A DNA stretch of 64,000 nt, taken from Porphyra umbilicalis. Its lineage: Eukaryota > Rhodophyta > Bangiophyceae > Bangiales > Bangiaceae. A program made the translations under genes and the position numbers. This document shows, one piece after another, positions 10,734 to 20,927 of this stretch. Location of the stretch: the NCBI GenBank assembly GCA_002049455.2, contig KV918821.1, forward strand, positions 114,501 to 178,500. Reading direction: 5' to 3'. Below the pieces are notes generated by a model. That model had not been told where the DNA came from, did no database searches, and worked only from the letters and a program-made list of their open reading frames with translations. Positions within the stretch are counted from its first letter, which is position 1, and each line of letters opens with the position of its first letter.

Positions 10734-13417
10734 ATGGAGATGGACGCGTCCACTGATGATGGGTCTGGGTCGTCGAGCGATGACGGCCGCGGGCAGTCGG
10801 AGGGCTCCGCGGACGAGCTACTTGCGGCCGTCATCGGAGTGCGATCTCTGTTCCTGGTGCGCCGTCATCGCAGGAATGCGGCGCAGCGAGCGCGCAGACG
10901 GCGTTTTGTCGGGTCTGTGGCCGGGCGGCGTCCCAACCGGCCACGTGATTTCGACCAGGGTATGCGCGGCATCATGCGGGATTATTTTGGTGTGGATGGG
11001 CAGCCGCCTGTGTATGGAGAAGAGACGTTTGAGCGTCGCTTCCGTGTGCCACGGTCTGTTTTTATGCGCATTTATGAGGCCATCCGGGACCGGCCATTAT
11101 GGCGGCAGAGCATCAATGCGACGGGGCGGCCACAAGCTTATGCTCTGCAGAAGCTGGTGGCCGCCTTCCGTGTCCCCGCGTACGGGGAGTCGTATGATCG
11201 TGCGGATGAGTATGTCCGGCTGTCCAAGTCTACAATTGACGTGGCCACGAAGAAGCTGATTGAGTTTATTGTTGAGGAGTGGGATCCCGTCTACCTGCGG
11301 CCTCCTAACGACGAGGAGGTCAAGCGCATGCTGAGGCGCAACGCAGCACGGGGCATGCCGGGATGCATCGGCAGCCTCGATTGTTCGCACTGGGAGTGGG
11401 CCGCGTGCCAAAAGGGGCTTGCTGGGCAGTATCAGAACCGCAAGAAGCGGCGCTCCATTGTCATGGAGACGGTTTGTGATGAGGACCTTTACATCTGGCA
11501 TTTCTTTATCGGGGCGCCGGGGAGCCTCAATGATCTCAACGTGTTACGCATCTCACCGTTGTATTTTGATGTGGGGGAGGGTGTGTGGCCGCCGAAGTCT
11601 TTCTCTTTCTGTGTTAATGGTCGTTCACGTCGTTTGTTGTATTATCTTACTGACGGTGTTTATCCCAAGTATCCATTTTTTGTTTCTTCGTACCCCAACC
11701 CCATCACACCCGCAGAAAAAAGTTTCAACCGGCTCCAGGAAGCGCTGCGCAAGAATTTCGAGCGGCTCTACGGGGTTATGACCGCGAGATTCCACATTCT
11801 TCCACACAATGGCCGATCTGGCTCTGTAGAGCAGATGATGCTTGCCGGCAAGGCGGCCGCCATTCTGCACAACGTGGTCGTTGAGCAGAGGCGTGGCCGG
11901 TACGTCGCTCATGAGCGTATGGCAGCTGTGGCGGCCGCAAGGGATGGAGAACCTGCGGCCGCCGCCGATGATGGCCATGCCGTTGGCGCAGGCGACGTCG
12001 GCTGGGCTGGAAATACGGGAACTGGTGCGGCGGCCACCGGCGATGTCGAATCGGCGGCGGCTGCCGGCGGAGACCCCTTCGCCGGCGCAGTTGGGCAGGG
12101 AGGAGCTGGTGCCGATGGCGCCGCTGCCGCGGCCGCCGGCCTTGGCGCCACGGCGGCGGCCGCCGGCGATCGATCGCCAGCGAGTATCGGCGGTGGCGGA
12201 GAAGCTGATGGTGCGGGCACCACCGCCTCGGCCGCCGGTCTGGTTGGCCCGGCGGCGGCCGCCGGCGGTGGCTCGCCAGCGGGCGTGCGTGGCCGAGAGG
12301 GAGCTGGTGGTGCGGGCGCCGCCGCCGCGGCCGCCGACTTTGGTGGCTCGGCGGCCGCCGCCGGCGACGACTCGCCGGCGGCGACTCGCCGGCGGGCGTG
12401 TGTGGTGGAGAGGGAGCTGGTGCTGCGGGCGCCGCCGCTGCGGCCGCCGACTTTGATGCCTCAGCGGCCGCCGCCGGCGGCGAATCGCCAGCAGGCGTGC
12501 GTGGAGGAGACGGAGCTGGTGGAGCGGGCGCTGCCGCCGCGGCCGCCGACGTTGGTGGCTCGGCGGCCGCCGCCGGCGGCGACTCGCAAGCAGGCGTGCG
12601 TGGCGGAGAGGGAGCTGGTGGTGCGGCCGCTGCCGCCGCGGCCGCCGACTTTGGTGGCTCGGCGGCAGCCGCCGGCGGCGACTCGCCGGCGGGCGTGTGT
12701 GGTGGAGAGGGAGCTGGTGGTGCGGCCGCCGCCGCTGCGGCCGCCACCTTTGGTGGCTCGGCGGCCGCCGCTGCAGGCGACTCGCCAGCGGGCATGCGTG
12801 GCGAAGAGGGAGCCGGTGGTGCGGCCTCCGCCTCCGCGGCCGCCGGTTTTGGTGGCTTGGCGGCCGCCGCCGGCGGCGACTCGCCAGCGGGCGTTCTTCG
12901 AGGAGATGGAGCTGGTGGTGCGGGCGTCGCCGCCGCGGCCGCCGACTTTGGTGGCTCGACGGCCGCCGCCGGCGGCGACTCGCCAGCGGGCGTGAGTGGC
13001 GGAGAGAGAGCTGGTGGTGCGGCCGCTGCCGCCGCGGCCGCCGGCTTTGGTGGCTCGGCGGCCGCCGCCGGCGGCGAATCGCCAGCGGGCGTGCGTGGCG
13101 AAGAGGGAGCTGGTGGTGCGGGCGCCGCCGCCGCGGCCGCCGGCCTTGTTGGTCCGCGTGCGGTTGCGGGAGGTGGCTCCACAGCCGCAGGACCGGTCGC
13201 TGATGCGGCCACCGCGGCGGCCGCAGCTCCCCGTTTGGCTGCTTTGCCGCATGCTCCCGTGGTTTTGGGCGGCGCGGACCCCCCGCCGGGTTCTTTTCTG
13301 TTCCAGTTGCGGGCGCGCCAGACCGCCACGAATAGAGCTGAGTTCTTCTCTCTCCGCGACGACCTGGCGGCCCATATCTTTGATGATCGCGGGTCCCTTC
13401 TGGAGCCGTATCTGTAG
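10734..13417 (+). CDS. PIF/Harbinger-type DDE transposase with minisatellite-encoded C-terminal tail
   Basis: Enzyme of a cut-and-paste transposon. The N-terminus is acidic and Arg-rich (residues 1-70). The family core follows: first catalytic Asp in IGSLDCSHWEW (D216), second in GSLNDLNVLR (D267), and Glu in RKNFERLYGV (E343), the DDE pattern of PIF/Harbinger (DDE_Tnp_4) proteins. After about residue 390 the protein runs into some nine imperfect 102-bp repeats encoding an Ala/Gly/Ser-rich unit (GGSAAAAGGDSPAGV). Near 12370 a direct duplication of about 13 bases shifts the frame. The original frame then ends at a TGA near 12993. The shifted frame keeps the Ala/Gly repeats and ends at 13417 with SLRDDLAAHIFDDRG, which resembles the usual C-terminus of these transposases. 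So this copy is nearly intact but probably inactive, unless the tail is dispensable. No intron seen. The convergent partner gene is at 13822-16082. Confidence 0.85.
12040..13200 (+). repeat. 102-bp coding minisatellite in the transposase tail
   Basis: About nine to ten imperfect units, each containing ggcggcgactcgccagcgggcg, gagagggagctggtggtgcg and gcggccgccgac. The unit is a multiple of three, so all copies keep one frame (34 residues). Long open frames exist in the other five frames over this stretch purely because of the repeat. Confidence 0.8.
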
Positions 13418-13821
13418 TGTTCAACGGTTTTTTTTTTGCCATCATGGCTTTTTGTTTTCCTCACACATTGGCACGTCGGCGGACGCCACCACGCCGAACC
13501 GGGATAGGAAAGACTCTTGGACGGCCTCCGTTCTATCTAGGAAGACGGACGAGGCCGCCGCTCTGTCTGGCGTAGGCGGATGTCCGCGAGTGGCTTACAC
13601 TTTCAAGCTGCAGCATGACTGGTGTACAAGTAAGAGGATTTTGCCGCGCTCGCTTCTCGGACGGATTCGCAGGGTCGGACAGAGTCGGTGTGTAGGAAAA
13701 GAAAAAACCGGCGAAGGGGAAAAAAAAACCGTGTATGATTGTCGTGCAATAGTCGATGCAGTAGTCGAGCACTCCACACGCGCAGAGACCCCACCGTCAC
13801 AAATGTCAACAGATATACAAC
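13418..13821. other. Convergent intergenic region of the Harbinger gene pair
   Basis: Lies between two converging genes. It contains a T10 run at about 13429 and A-rich stretches near 13700-13730 (gaaaagaaaaaa, ggggaaaaaaaa), which on their respective strands could serve as 3'-end sequences. Nothing else recognised. Confidence 0.4.
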
Positions 13822-16082
13822 TCAAGCCAAGTCACCATCCGCGCAATCGCTGCCACTGGTACCACAGGCAGCGTCCTCCTCGTCGTCGCCCGATTCGCCA
13901 GCGGCCGCATTATGCGGCCGCGGCGTCATGAAACGGCTTGGACCCGATACGGTGTTCCTGGCCGCCGTGAAGCGAGCCTGCTTGGTCTGCAACGAGTTCC
14001 AGCCTCGCCCCTTCCTCCGCTTGACCGAGCCGACACCGGCCGAGGTCGCAACGCGGCGGGCAACGGCCGCGCTTGCGGCCGCGGCTGGTGATGCGCCGGT
14101 ACGTGGCGACGCGTCGAAGCCGCCACTCGGAGAAGATGAAGACGGAGGAAATGCGGCCGCACTCGCGGCCGCGCCAGACGCCGGGGACCCGACCGTGTGG
14201 TCAGCGGCCGGCGCTAACGCGGCCGCTTCGCCGCCGTTCACAGCAACGCCGCCGGGAGTACTGGGCGCTCCACCAGACCCGGGAGACGCGGCCGCACCAA
14301 CACTTGGAGAAGCTGCAGATGCTGGCGATGCGGCCGCACTTGGAGCCCTACCTACGGCCGCACCCGCGGCCGCCTCAGCGGCCGCGGTAGCGGCCGCAGA
14401 GGTGCCCGACATAGACGCGCAGTTGTTGTCGAGCAGGAAGCGACCCGTGCCTCCGCTGCCTTGGCCTTGCGCAGTCTGGCGTTGGAGAGCAGAAGCCGCC
14501 GCTCCATCTCGTTCTTGCGCCACTGCTCCGCCTCACCGGTCTCACGCACGTCCTTGGCCTTCCAAAAGTCAATGTCGGCGCGATCGATGGCCGTCTCAGA
14601 CAAGGACTTGAGGGCGGCCGCCGTCGTGGCGGCCTCCCTTTGGATAGCAATGTCAGTCGAGGCCGCCGCTTTGGTGGCCGTCGTACCGATAGGCCGCTCT
14701 TGGAAGAGGCCGCGCCGCCTGCCGACTGTGGAGCTCGAGTCGTCGTCCGAAATGTCCTCGACGCCCCCGTCTGGCACAGGACGGCGGCCGCGAGCGGCGG
14801 CCGCCGTGGCGGCCGCCCCCGACGCGCCGCTGAACTTGTCTAGCTTGCGCATGACCGTCCAACACTTGACCCAATCGGCTCCTCTCGTGCCGCCCTTCTT
14901 CACCACCAAGACCGGCGCGTCCCCGTCGTTGTCGTCCACCTGCACGGTCTCATACAGGTTCTCGGCGTCAAAGTGCGCGGTGGCCATGCGTATCAGGTTC
15001 TCGTCGGTCAAAATGCCCGTCATCTGGCGACGCCCGACGGCCACCATAGAGGATGAAAAGCGTTGAACGTTCTTGAAAACTGAATTGCGCAGTTCGCGGT
15101 CGATGGCGATGTCCGTGCGCGCCCTGCGTCCAGGGCCAATCGGGCAATGGGACTTGTACCCTTTGACGATTGCAGCGGCAAAGGGTGCTCGGCTCTGGTC
15201 GGTACCGACCACCGGGTCTTGCGCCACCACCAACCAGGCCTGGAAGAGAGCTACTCGCTCTGCCTCGGTCCATCCGCGGCCGTGTCCTCTGCCCCTGGCG
15301 GTGGGGGACTCGTTGTCGCCAGCGGCGACGGCGTCGGCTGTGGCAGCGGCCGCTGAGGAGGAAGGGGGCCCGCCACCGTCCCCGCCCCCACCGGCGGCGG
15401 CTGCACCCACTCCATGTTCGTCCCCGCCTGGGTCGGCGGGTGGTGCACGCCCTCCATCGCCGACTCCGCTTGCGCCGCCGCGGCCGCCGTCGGCGGCCGC
15501 GGCTCCAGCTGTGTTGCCAGATCCACTCCCTTGAGCGGCCGCTGAGGCGGCCGCTTCGTGACCTGATCGGCTGGGCGACGTGGCGCGGCGGGACTCTCCG
15601 TCGCCGCCATCGCCTCGTGCAGCGACAGAGACCGGGAGACCGGCGGTGGCTGCAGCGACAGGCTGTCCAGCCCCGCGCACCTCTGCAACCCCTGCACCGC
15701 GGCCGCCGGGAGGGCAGCGCCCTTCGAGTGCTCCGCGCCTGCCCTCGCCGCGGCCGCGGACTGCAAGCCCGGCATCGGCGTCGACGGTAGCATCTCCGAC
15801 GCCGCGTTCACCGCGTCCGCCGGCGCCGATTGGTCCGCCGAGTGCATGTCCACGTCGGCAGCCTCGCTCAAGCCCCGATGACCCCCCCGCGACGAGGTTG
15901 TATCCGCGGCCTGCGACGCTGCAGCTTGGAGGGGCCTCGACATCTCCGTCAGAGCGTCGGTCTGCGGCCGTGGCGGCTGTGTCGAGGGCCGCCCGATCGG
16001 CGGCCTCGCCGGCCGCGGCCGAGGAGGCGGCAGGTGACCTTTTCTCATCTGCTGCCGCCCGTGCCGCCGCGCCTCCCACCAA
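13822..16082 (-). CDS. Myb/SANT-like accessory protein of the Harbinger element
   Basis: PIF/Harbinger elements usually carry a second gene for a Myb/SANT protein that binds the element ends and helps the transposase enter the nucleus. Read on the minus strand, a Gly/Ala-rich N-terminus (residues 1-260) precedes GRGWTEAERVALFQAWLVVA (about 268-290), a SANT-type helix with the diagnostic Trp. A long predicted helical region follows, with ENLYETVQVDDNDG and WVKCWTVMRKLDKFSG, then an Arg/Glu-rich coiled segment (WRKNEMERRLLLSNARLRKA), as in plant NAM-associated C-terminal domains. The first frame stops at 14352. A second minus-strand frame, 14523 to 13822, overlaps it and has a sensible tail (SVKRRKGRGWNSLQTKQARF, then acidic). 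A single frameshift near 14450 would therefore explain the pair. Pairing with the convergent transposase supports the assignment. Confidence 0.65.
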
Positions 16083-16259
16083 TTGCTCTCCTCCAGGGAG
16101 TCCGGACTGCCCTCATGCAGCAGCCATCGCGCCGTCCGGTCCCCGTTGTGCGCTCTGCGGGCAATCTCCTGCAGCTCCCGCACTTTTCCCGCGGCCACCG
16201 GTGGAGTTGGTGGCCGCGCTCGCTCTGAGAGACTTGGCGGACTGGATGTTCCGACAGGT

Positions 16260-17040
16260 GGCCACGTCAGCGCAGCTGGTCCTTGACACGGCGGGCTTGG
16301 GGGACTCGGCGGCCGCTGGGTCGACGGCCGCCGGGTTGCAGAGGGTGGACCTTGACCGAGTGGACTTGGCGGCCGCGCCGGGGGCGGCCGCCAGGCGGAC
16401 CCAGATGCGCCTTGACGAGGGGGGCTCCCCAGAACCGATGATGACGGCCGGACTTGGTCACGGGGCGCGCTTGCTCGAGGTGGGCTCGCCGGTGGCTGCC
16501 AGCCTCGCGACCGCTGGCATGCGCGAGTGGGGCTCGGCAGCCGCCCGGGCGGACGCCGCCAATCGGGGGGACGCACGCCTTGAAGAAGCAGGCTCGGCGG
16601 CCGCTGCGGCGGCGGCTGCCAGTCGGAAGAGTGTGGACCTTGACGGGGCGGCCCGGCGGCCGACACGGGCCCGGCCGCCAATCGGGGGGACGCAGGCCTT
16701 GACGGGGCGGGCTCGGCGGCCGCTGCGGCGGCGGCCGCCAATCGGGGGGACGCAGGCCTTGACGAAGCGGGCTCGGCGGCCGCTGCGGCGGCGGCCGCCA
16801 TTCGGGGGACGCAGGCTTTGACGAAGCGGGCTCGGCGGCCGCTGCGGCGGCGGCCACCACTCGGAAGAGCGCGGGCCTTGGAGGGGCGGGCTTGGCGGCC
16901 GGCACGGTCCCGGCTGCCTGTCCGGGGGCCCCGGGCCTTGACGGGATGGGCTGGGCGGCCGCGTCGGCGGCGGCCGCCACGCGGAGGGACGCGGGTCTTG
17001 ACGATGCGGGCTCGGCGGTCCTGACGGCAGTGGACCGAGG
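16260..17040. repeat. 60-bp minisatellite rich in gcggccgc
   Basis: About 13 imperfect 60-bp units; the neighbouring units at 16681-16740 and 16741-16800 are nearly identical. Each carries ggcggccgctgcggcggcgg and a gacgcaggccttgac phrase. It lies upstream of the Myb/SANT-like gene. The long minus-strand frames across it are produced by the repeat. Confidence 0.85.
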
Positions 17041-18462
17041 CAAGGAGGGTGTACAGCTTGAGGTGCTGGCGCCTCGGCCCCAGCTGCTCGTGGTGGAGCC
17101 TCTGATATGGGCCGAGTGCGCGCCGCCCACGGACATGGGCAGGATGGCGCGCACAGGGGATGATCGTCACCGACGCCCAGCGTGCGTCGGCACATACGGC
17201 AGAACTGCCGCAGACCGCGCCGGTGCTCCGTTTTTGAGATCGGACGCGGCGCGGGGAGAACCATGCTTCCGCAACGGCCGGTCCTCACACAGTCCGACGC
17301 CTCGTGGGCAGCGAGTGAAAGGCGGCCGCTTGTGCACAGAGCGGCCGCCAAAAAGGTGAGGCAGCCCGCCTTCCGCCGCACCCTCGTCCAAAAATGGTCG
17401 TGACCAGCGGAAAGCACAGAGAAAGACGGCCGCCAAGAGCAGCGTGTACGCGCACACGGTGCCGCCGTGGCCGCCAACGACAACGGCGGCCGCGGAAAAG
17501 CGCGCGGACACGCATGTCCTCCCTCCCGTGATGCAACGCGGCCGCCAATGACAACGGCGGCCGCTACAAAGCACGCGCGCACGACGTCTCCTCTCCCGCG
17601 CTGCAACGGCGGCCGCTGGCGACGATGGCGGCCGCACGCACGCACGCGGATGCACAATGATCCTCTCTCGGCGCCGAACGCGTCACGGCCCCGGTGCGGT
17701 TGCCCCCGGCGCTGCCATCCCGCCCACAAATGGGCCACAAACAGAGTCTGTCCCCAACGCAAGCAATCGTTCAAGACGATGCGCGGCGCCACCACCCTGC
17801 CACTCCGTAGACGATGACAGAGGGGCCCGCAAGGCTCCACCGCGGCCGCTCTCGACGGTCTCGCAGGTGGCACGACCCCATCGTACGCCTTAAAAACAGG
17901 CGGCCGCCCTCGATCGCCCCCTCGCTTGGGGGGAATCGGGCGGCAGCCTTTCTTGCCTGTCATGCTCAAAGACCCTGCAGGCCACGCCGAGCGTGGCGCT
18001 GCGCTCCACGCGTGGCCGGCCGGGACCTCGGGCCTCGCTCAAACGCCACAGAGCTCCCTGCGCCACATGTGGCGCCCAGTCCGCCGTTCACGGTGGACGG
18101 CAAGACGAGGGTGCGGCCGGGAAGGTGCACAGCGCGAGTGCGTCTGACCAATGGGCATGCGGATCACTGACAGAAAAATCGGAGGGGGTCGCACGATTCT
18201 GCGGCTCCGCAAGGGACGCGATCGTACGTGGCCCCTGCCGCGTCTCGGCAGCCTTGCAGGCCGGGCCGCCCGACCGCCGCAGGCGGCCGCGTGGGAGCCC
18301 GCCCTGCGTCACGGTGACCGGCAGACACAACGCGGCTGCCTCACAGGCGCTTCAGAACAGAATGCTCCAGTGTCGATGGAGGCGAAAGCGTCACCAGATT
18401 TCACGCACGCTGTACGTCTGCCGGCTGAACGGACCAATGAGAGACCTACAAAGTCACTGCTG
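17041..18462. other. Non-coding flank of the Harbinger block with scattered GCGGCCGC palindromes
   Basis: No supported gene. Between 17320 and 18290 the word gcggccgc or its core cggccg occurs every 40-100 bases. It mirrors the density left of the transposase, so this may be the far subterminal region of the same element. No terminal inverted repeat was identified. Confidence 0.35.
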
Positions 18463-18798
18463 TCAGTCGCGAAAATCCTCCTTAATGGTGTCCCAGAGAC
18501 CGTCCTTCGACCAGTCCGCGCCCATGTCCGACCGCTGCGCCACCAACTTGAACGCCTCACAGAGAGCCACCTGCTCGTCGACCGTCCACACCTTTCCCTT
18601 GCCGTTGCCTGGGCCCTTCTTCTTCGCGCCTGCGCCACCCCCGCGGCGAGGACCGCCGCTCGCGCGGCGCCCTTGTTGCTGCGGCGTCGGCGCATCGCCG
18701 GTGCTGGATGATGCGACGCTCTCGCCCGAAGACTGGTTCCACTCGCTCTCGTCACCGCCGCCAGCCCCACCAAGGTTCGACATTGTTCGTTGCGGCAT
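18463..18798 (-). pseudogene. Truncated Myb/SANT-like gene fragment
   Basis: 111 codons from an ATG at 18798. The first 60 residues are Gly/Ser-rich and basic (GGGAGAKKKGPGNGKGK). Then comes VWTVDEQVALCEAFKLVAQR, which matches the SANT helix of the Harbinger partner protein at 14352-16082 (WTEAERVALFQAWLVVAQ) in position and spacing. It stops soon afterwards, while the other copy continues for some 250 residues, so this is a 3'-truncated or interrupted relative. It could be the second exon of the upstream frame at 18856-19725. Confidence 0.45.
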
Positions 18799-18855
18799 CG
18801 CTCCCCGTCGGGCGCCGGCTGCTCGCTTCTCACGAGCACGGGTACGTCCCGACTT

Positions 18856-19725
18856 TTACGACTCTGTGTTGCTTAGTGGACCGCGGCCGACCGGTGCGCT
18901 CTTGCCGGGCGCCCCGCCAGCGCCAGCGCCAGCCTCTGAGCCACTTGCGCTTCCGCGAGCAACCGGCGCGGCGGCCACCAATGTCGGCGCCACGAAGCCC
19001 GCTCCACCGGCGGAGCGCTCGTCCGAGGTAGCACGACGGGCGCCAGAAGCAGCGGCTCCTCGAGGCTTGTACGGCGCACAGCGGTCAGAAAAGAGGGGAG
19101 GGTTAGGCGGAGGAGTCTTTCCAGAAGCGAGCGCGTCTTTCACGCGACACGCGTGCAAGCGCCGGACGAACTCCTCGACACCGAGCTCGCTGGCGCGCCG
19201 CAGGCCCGCCAGGTGCGGGCGCCGATCAGTCCGCGCCTTCTTCGAAGGGGTTGGAGCCGCCTTGTCGACCCCAATAGCGTCACCGCCATCCAGAGCGGCG
19301 CCAGACTTGGCCGGCGCTACCGCGTCCACACCGATGGTCGCTGCCGACGCAGGCAGCGACGCGCAACCGCCGGCTGTCGTGGTCTTCCCGCCCGTCTGGG
19401 ACGTCGCCGCTGCAGTGTCGGCGCCTGCTGTCGCGGAAGGCAGCCGAAGTGCCGCTCGCACCGCGGGAGGCGCCGCCCCGCCCGTGCCACGGGCCGTAGC
19501 AGGCTCGAGCCCAGGGGGGGGAGAAGACTCGTGCAACGGGTTGCGCTCCCGCTGGTAGCGAAAGCCAGGAGGTAGAGGGGGGAGTGGGGGAAACGGCGCG
19601 GCGTCGCCATCGGCCGAATTTGAAGGGGGTGAGTCGGGCATGGCGGCTTGCCGTGTCCCGAGACGTACGGCACAGCGGCAGCAGTGGACACACCGTCCGT
19701 CGACGGCGAAAAAGGGCGGATGCAC
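18856..19725 (-). CDS. Hypothetical protein, Ala/Pro-rich, possibly the 5' part of the decayed Myb/SANT gene
   Basis: Continuous minus-strand frame of about 289 codons; the first solid Met is the one followed by PDSPPSNSADGD. It contains a mixed-composition, probably genuine segment with GLRRASELGVEEFVRRLHAC and VKDALASGKTPPPNPPLFSD. The remainder is low-complexity. I recognise no domain. It ends 58 bases before the ATG of the Myb/SANT fragment on the same strand, so the two may belong to one gene or to one two-gene transposon remnant. Confidence 0.35.
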   Translation of the reverse strand: MHPPFFAVDGRCVHCCRCAVRLGTRQAAMPDSPPSNSADGDAAPFPPLPPLPPGFRYQRERNPLHESSPPPGLEPATARGTGGAAPPAVRAALRLPSATAGADTAAATSQTGGKTTTAGGCASLPASAATIGVDAVAPAKSGAALDGGDAIGVDKAAPTPSKKARTDRRPHLAGLRRASELGVEEFVRRLHACRVKDALASGKTPPPNPPLFSDRCAPYKPRGAAASGARRATSDERSAGGAGFVAPTLVAAAPVARGSASGSEAGAGAGGAPGKSAPVGRGPLSNTES

Positions 19726-20927
19726 CGCCGTTGTGGAACGGGCCGCAGAGAGCGGGCACGTTCAAAGTACATCTTCACCCGTGCGGTCCCCGCAAGCGAA
19801 CAGCCGAATGCACAGGACCTAAGTAGACTGACATTGTTGGTTGCCCCCATGCTACCTGCCAACGAGGACTGCGGCACCGCTCTTAGGCGCACTCAGAACG
19901 GTGCGACCGGGCCACAGAAGTGTTCCGGACCCCACAATCGGCGTTTGTGGACTGCCTGATCGGATGTCCCGAGAGGCTCACACGAGCCGTCCGTTGACAG
20001 GCCCGATGCCCCACGAGACCCGTGACCCAGAGGGAGGCTGACGGTAGGTTTCCTCGACAGGCGTGCACCGTACCTCGCGATCTCGGCGACGGACACCTGG
20101 GGGCCCGCCGTCAGCCATCACGCACTCTCGAGTGAGTGGACGGTTACACTGAGATATTGTTCACGAGGCTGTCAAGGACACCGCCCCGAAAGCCCTGGCA
20201 CTTGTCCCCACGTCCTGGGGGACACACCACGGACGCTCAGGTGGACACACCTGAGCGCCGATGAGTCCGCCAGCTCGATCCATTTCTCTGTTCTGGCCCG
20301 TCCTCGGCCCTCTGAAGGCACCCAAGGCGTCACAGTAGGATTGAATGCGCGGTGCAATCGGTCTGACTCAGCAGATAGGGGCAGGCACGCAGCAGCGGTG
20401 CACAAGGGCGCAGCCCTTGTGCCACGCGCAAGGCTCTCGGCCCACCCGTTTGCGCGGTTTGTCAGGCCACTGTGGCCGCTGGCGACGGTTCGACCGCCAT
20501 GATTCAGCCTCCAACACCTTCCACAGCCTGAGGCGGTGCGACCGCAACACACGTCACGCACTCGAGCGGATTCGACCCAGATTGGTACCGAAAGGCCTCC
20601 ACGTGTCTCGCTAGATTGCCTTGATTTGGGCGGTTCGGGCTCTGTTCACACGCTTTCCGTGACATGTTCGGCACGTATTCGACGAACACCTCTTCATTTC
20701 GATACTGGCGACGACGCTGATACGTGTCCTCCGTTGGCAACCACGCAGTGCCGCCAACAACGTCGAGGCCAACGGCGCTCAGATCTTCGAAAGGTAACCA
20801 ACTCTGTTTTACCCATCACATTGCCCGTTGGCAACGCATTGGCCCGTTGGCAACTGGCCACTCGCAGGGCCACACGTAGCGGTTTCATTTCACCGTTTCA
20901 GACCGTTGGCCCGACATTGGTGGGAAT
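19726..20927. other. No gene recognised
   Basis: Mixed composition of lower GC than the flanks, with no family resemblance in any frame. Words such as cccgttggcaac recur at about 20825-20855. The stretch ends abruptly where chromovirus reverse-transcriptase sequence begins near 20928. Confidence 0.4.

Noticed and set aside
11625-13464. Frames of 300-600 codons antisense to the transposase tail
   Set aside because: Shadows of the 102-bp coding minisatellite; the repeat leaves every frame open.
15251-17170. A 639-codon minus-strand frame
   Set aside because: Half of it is the 60-bp minisatellite, and the other half overlaps the Myb/SANT-like gene in another phase, with no recognisable domain.
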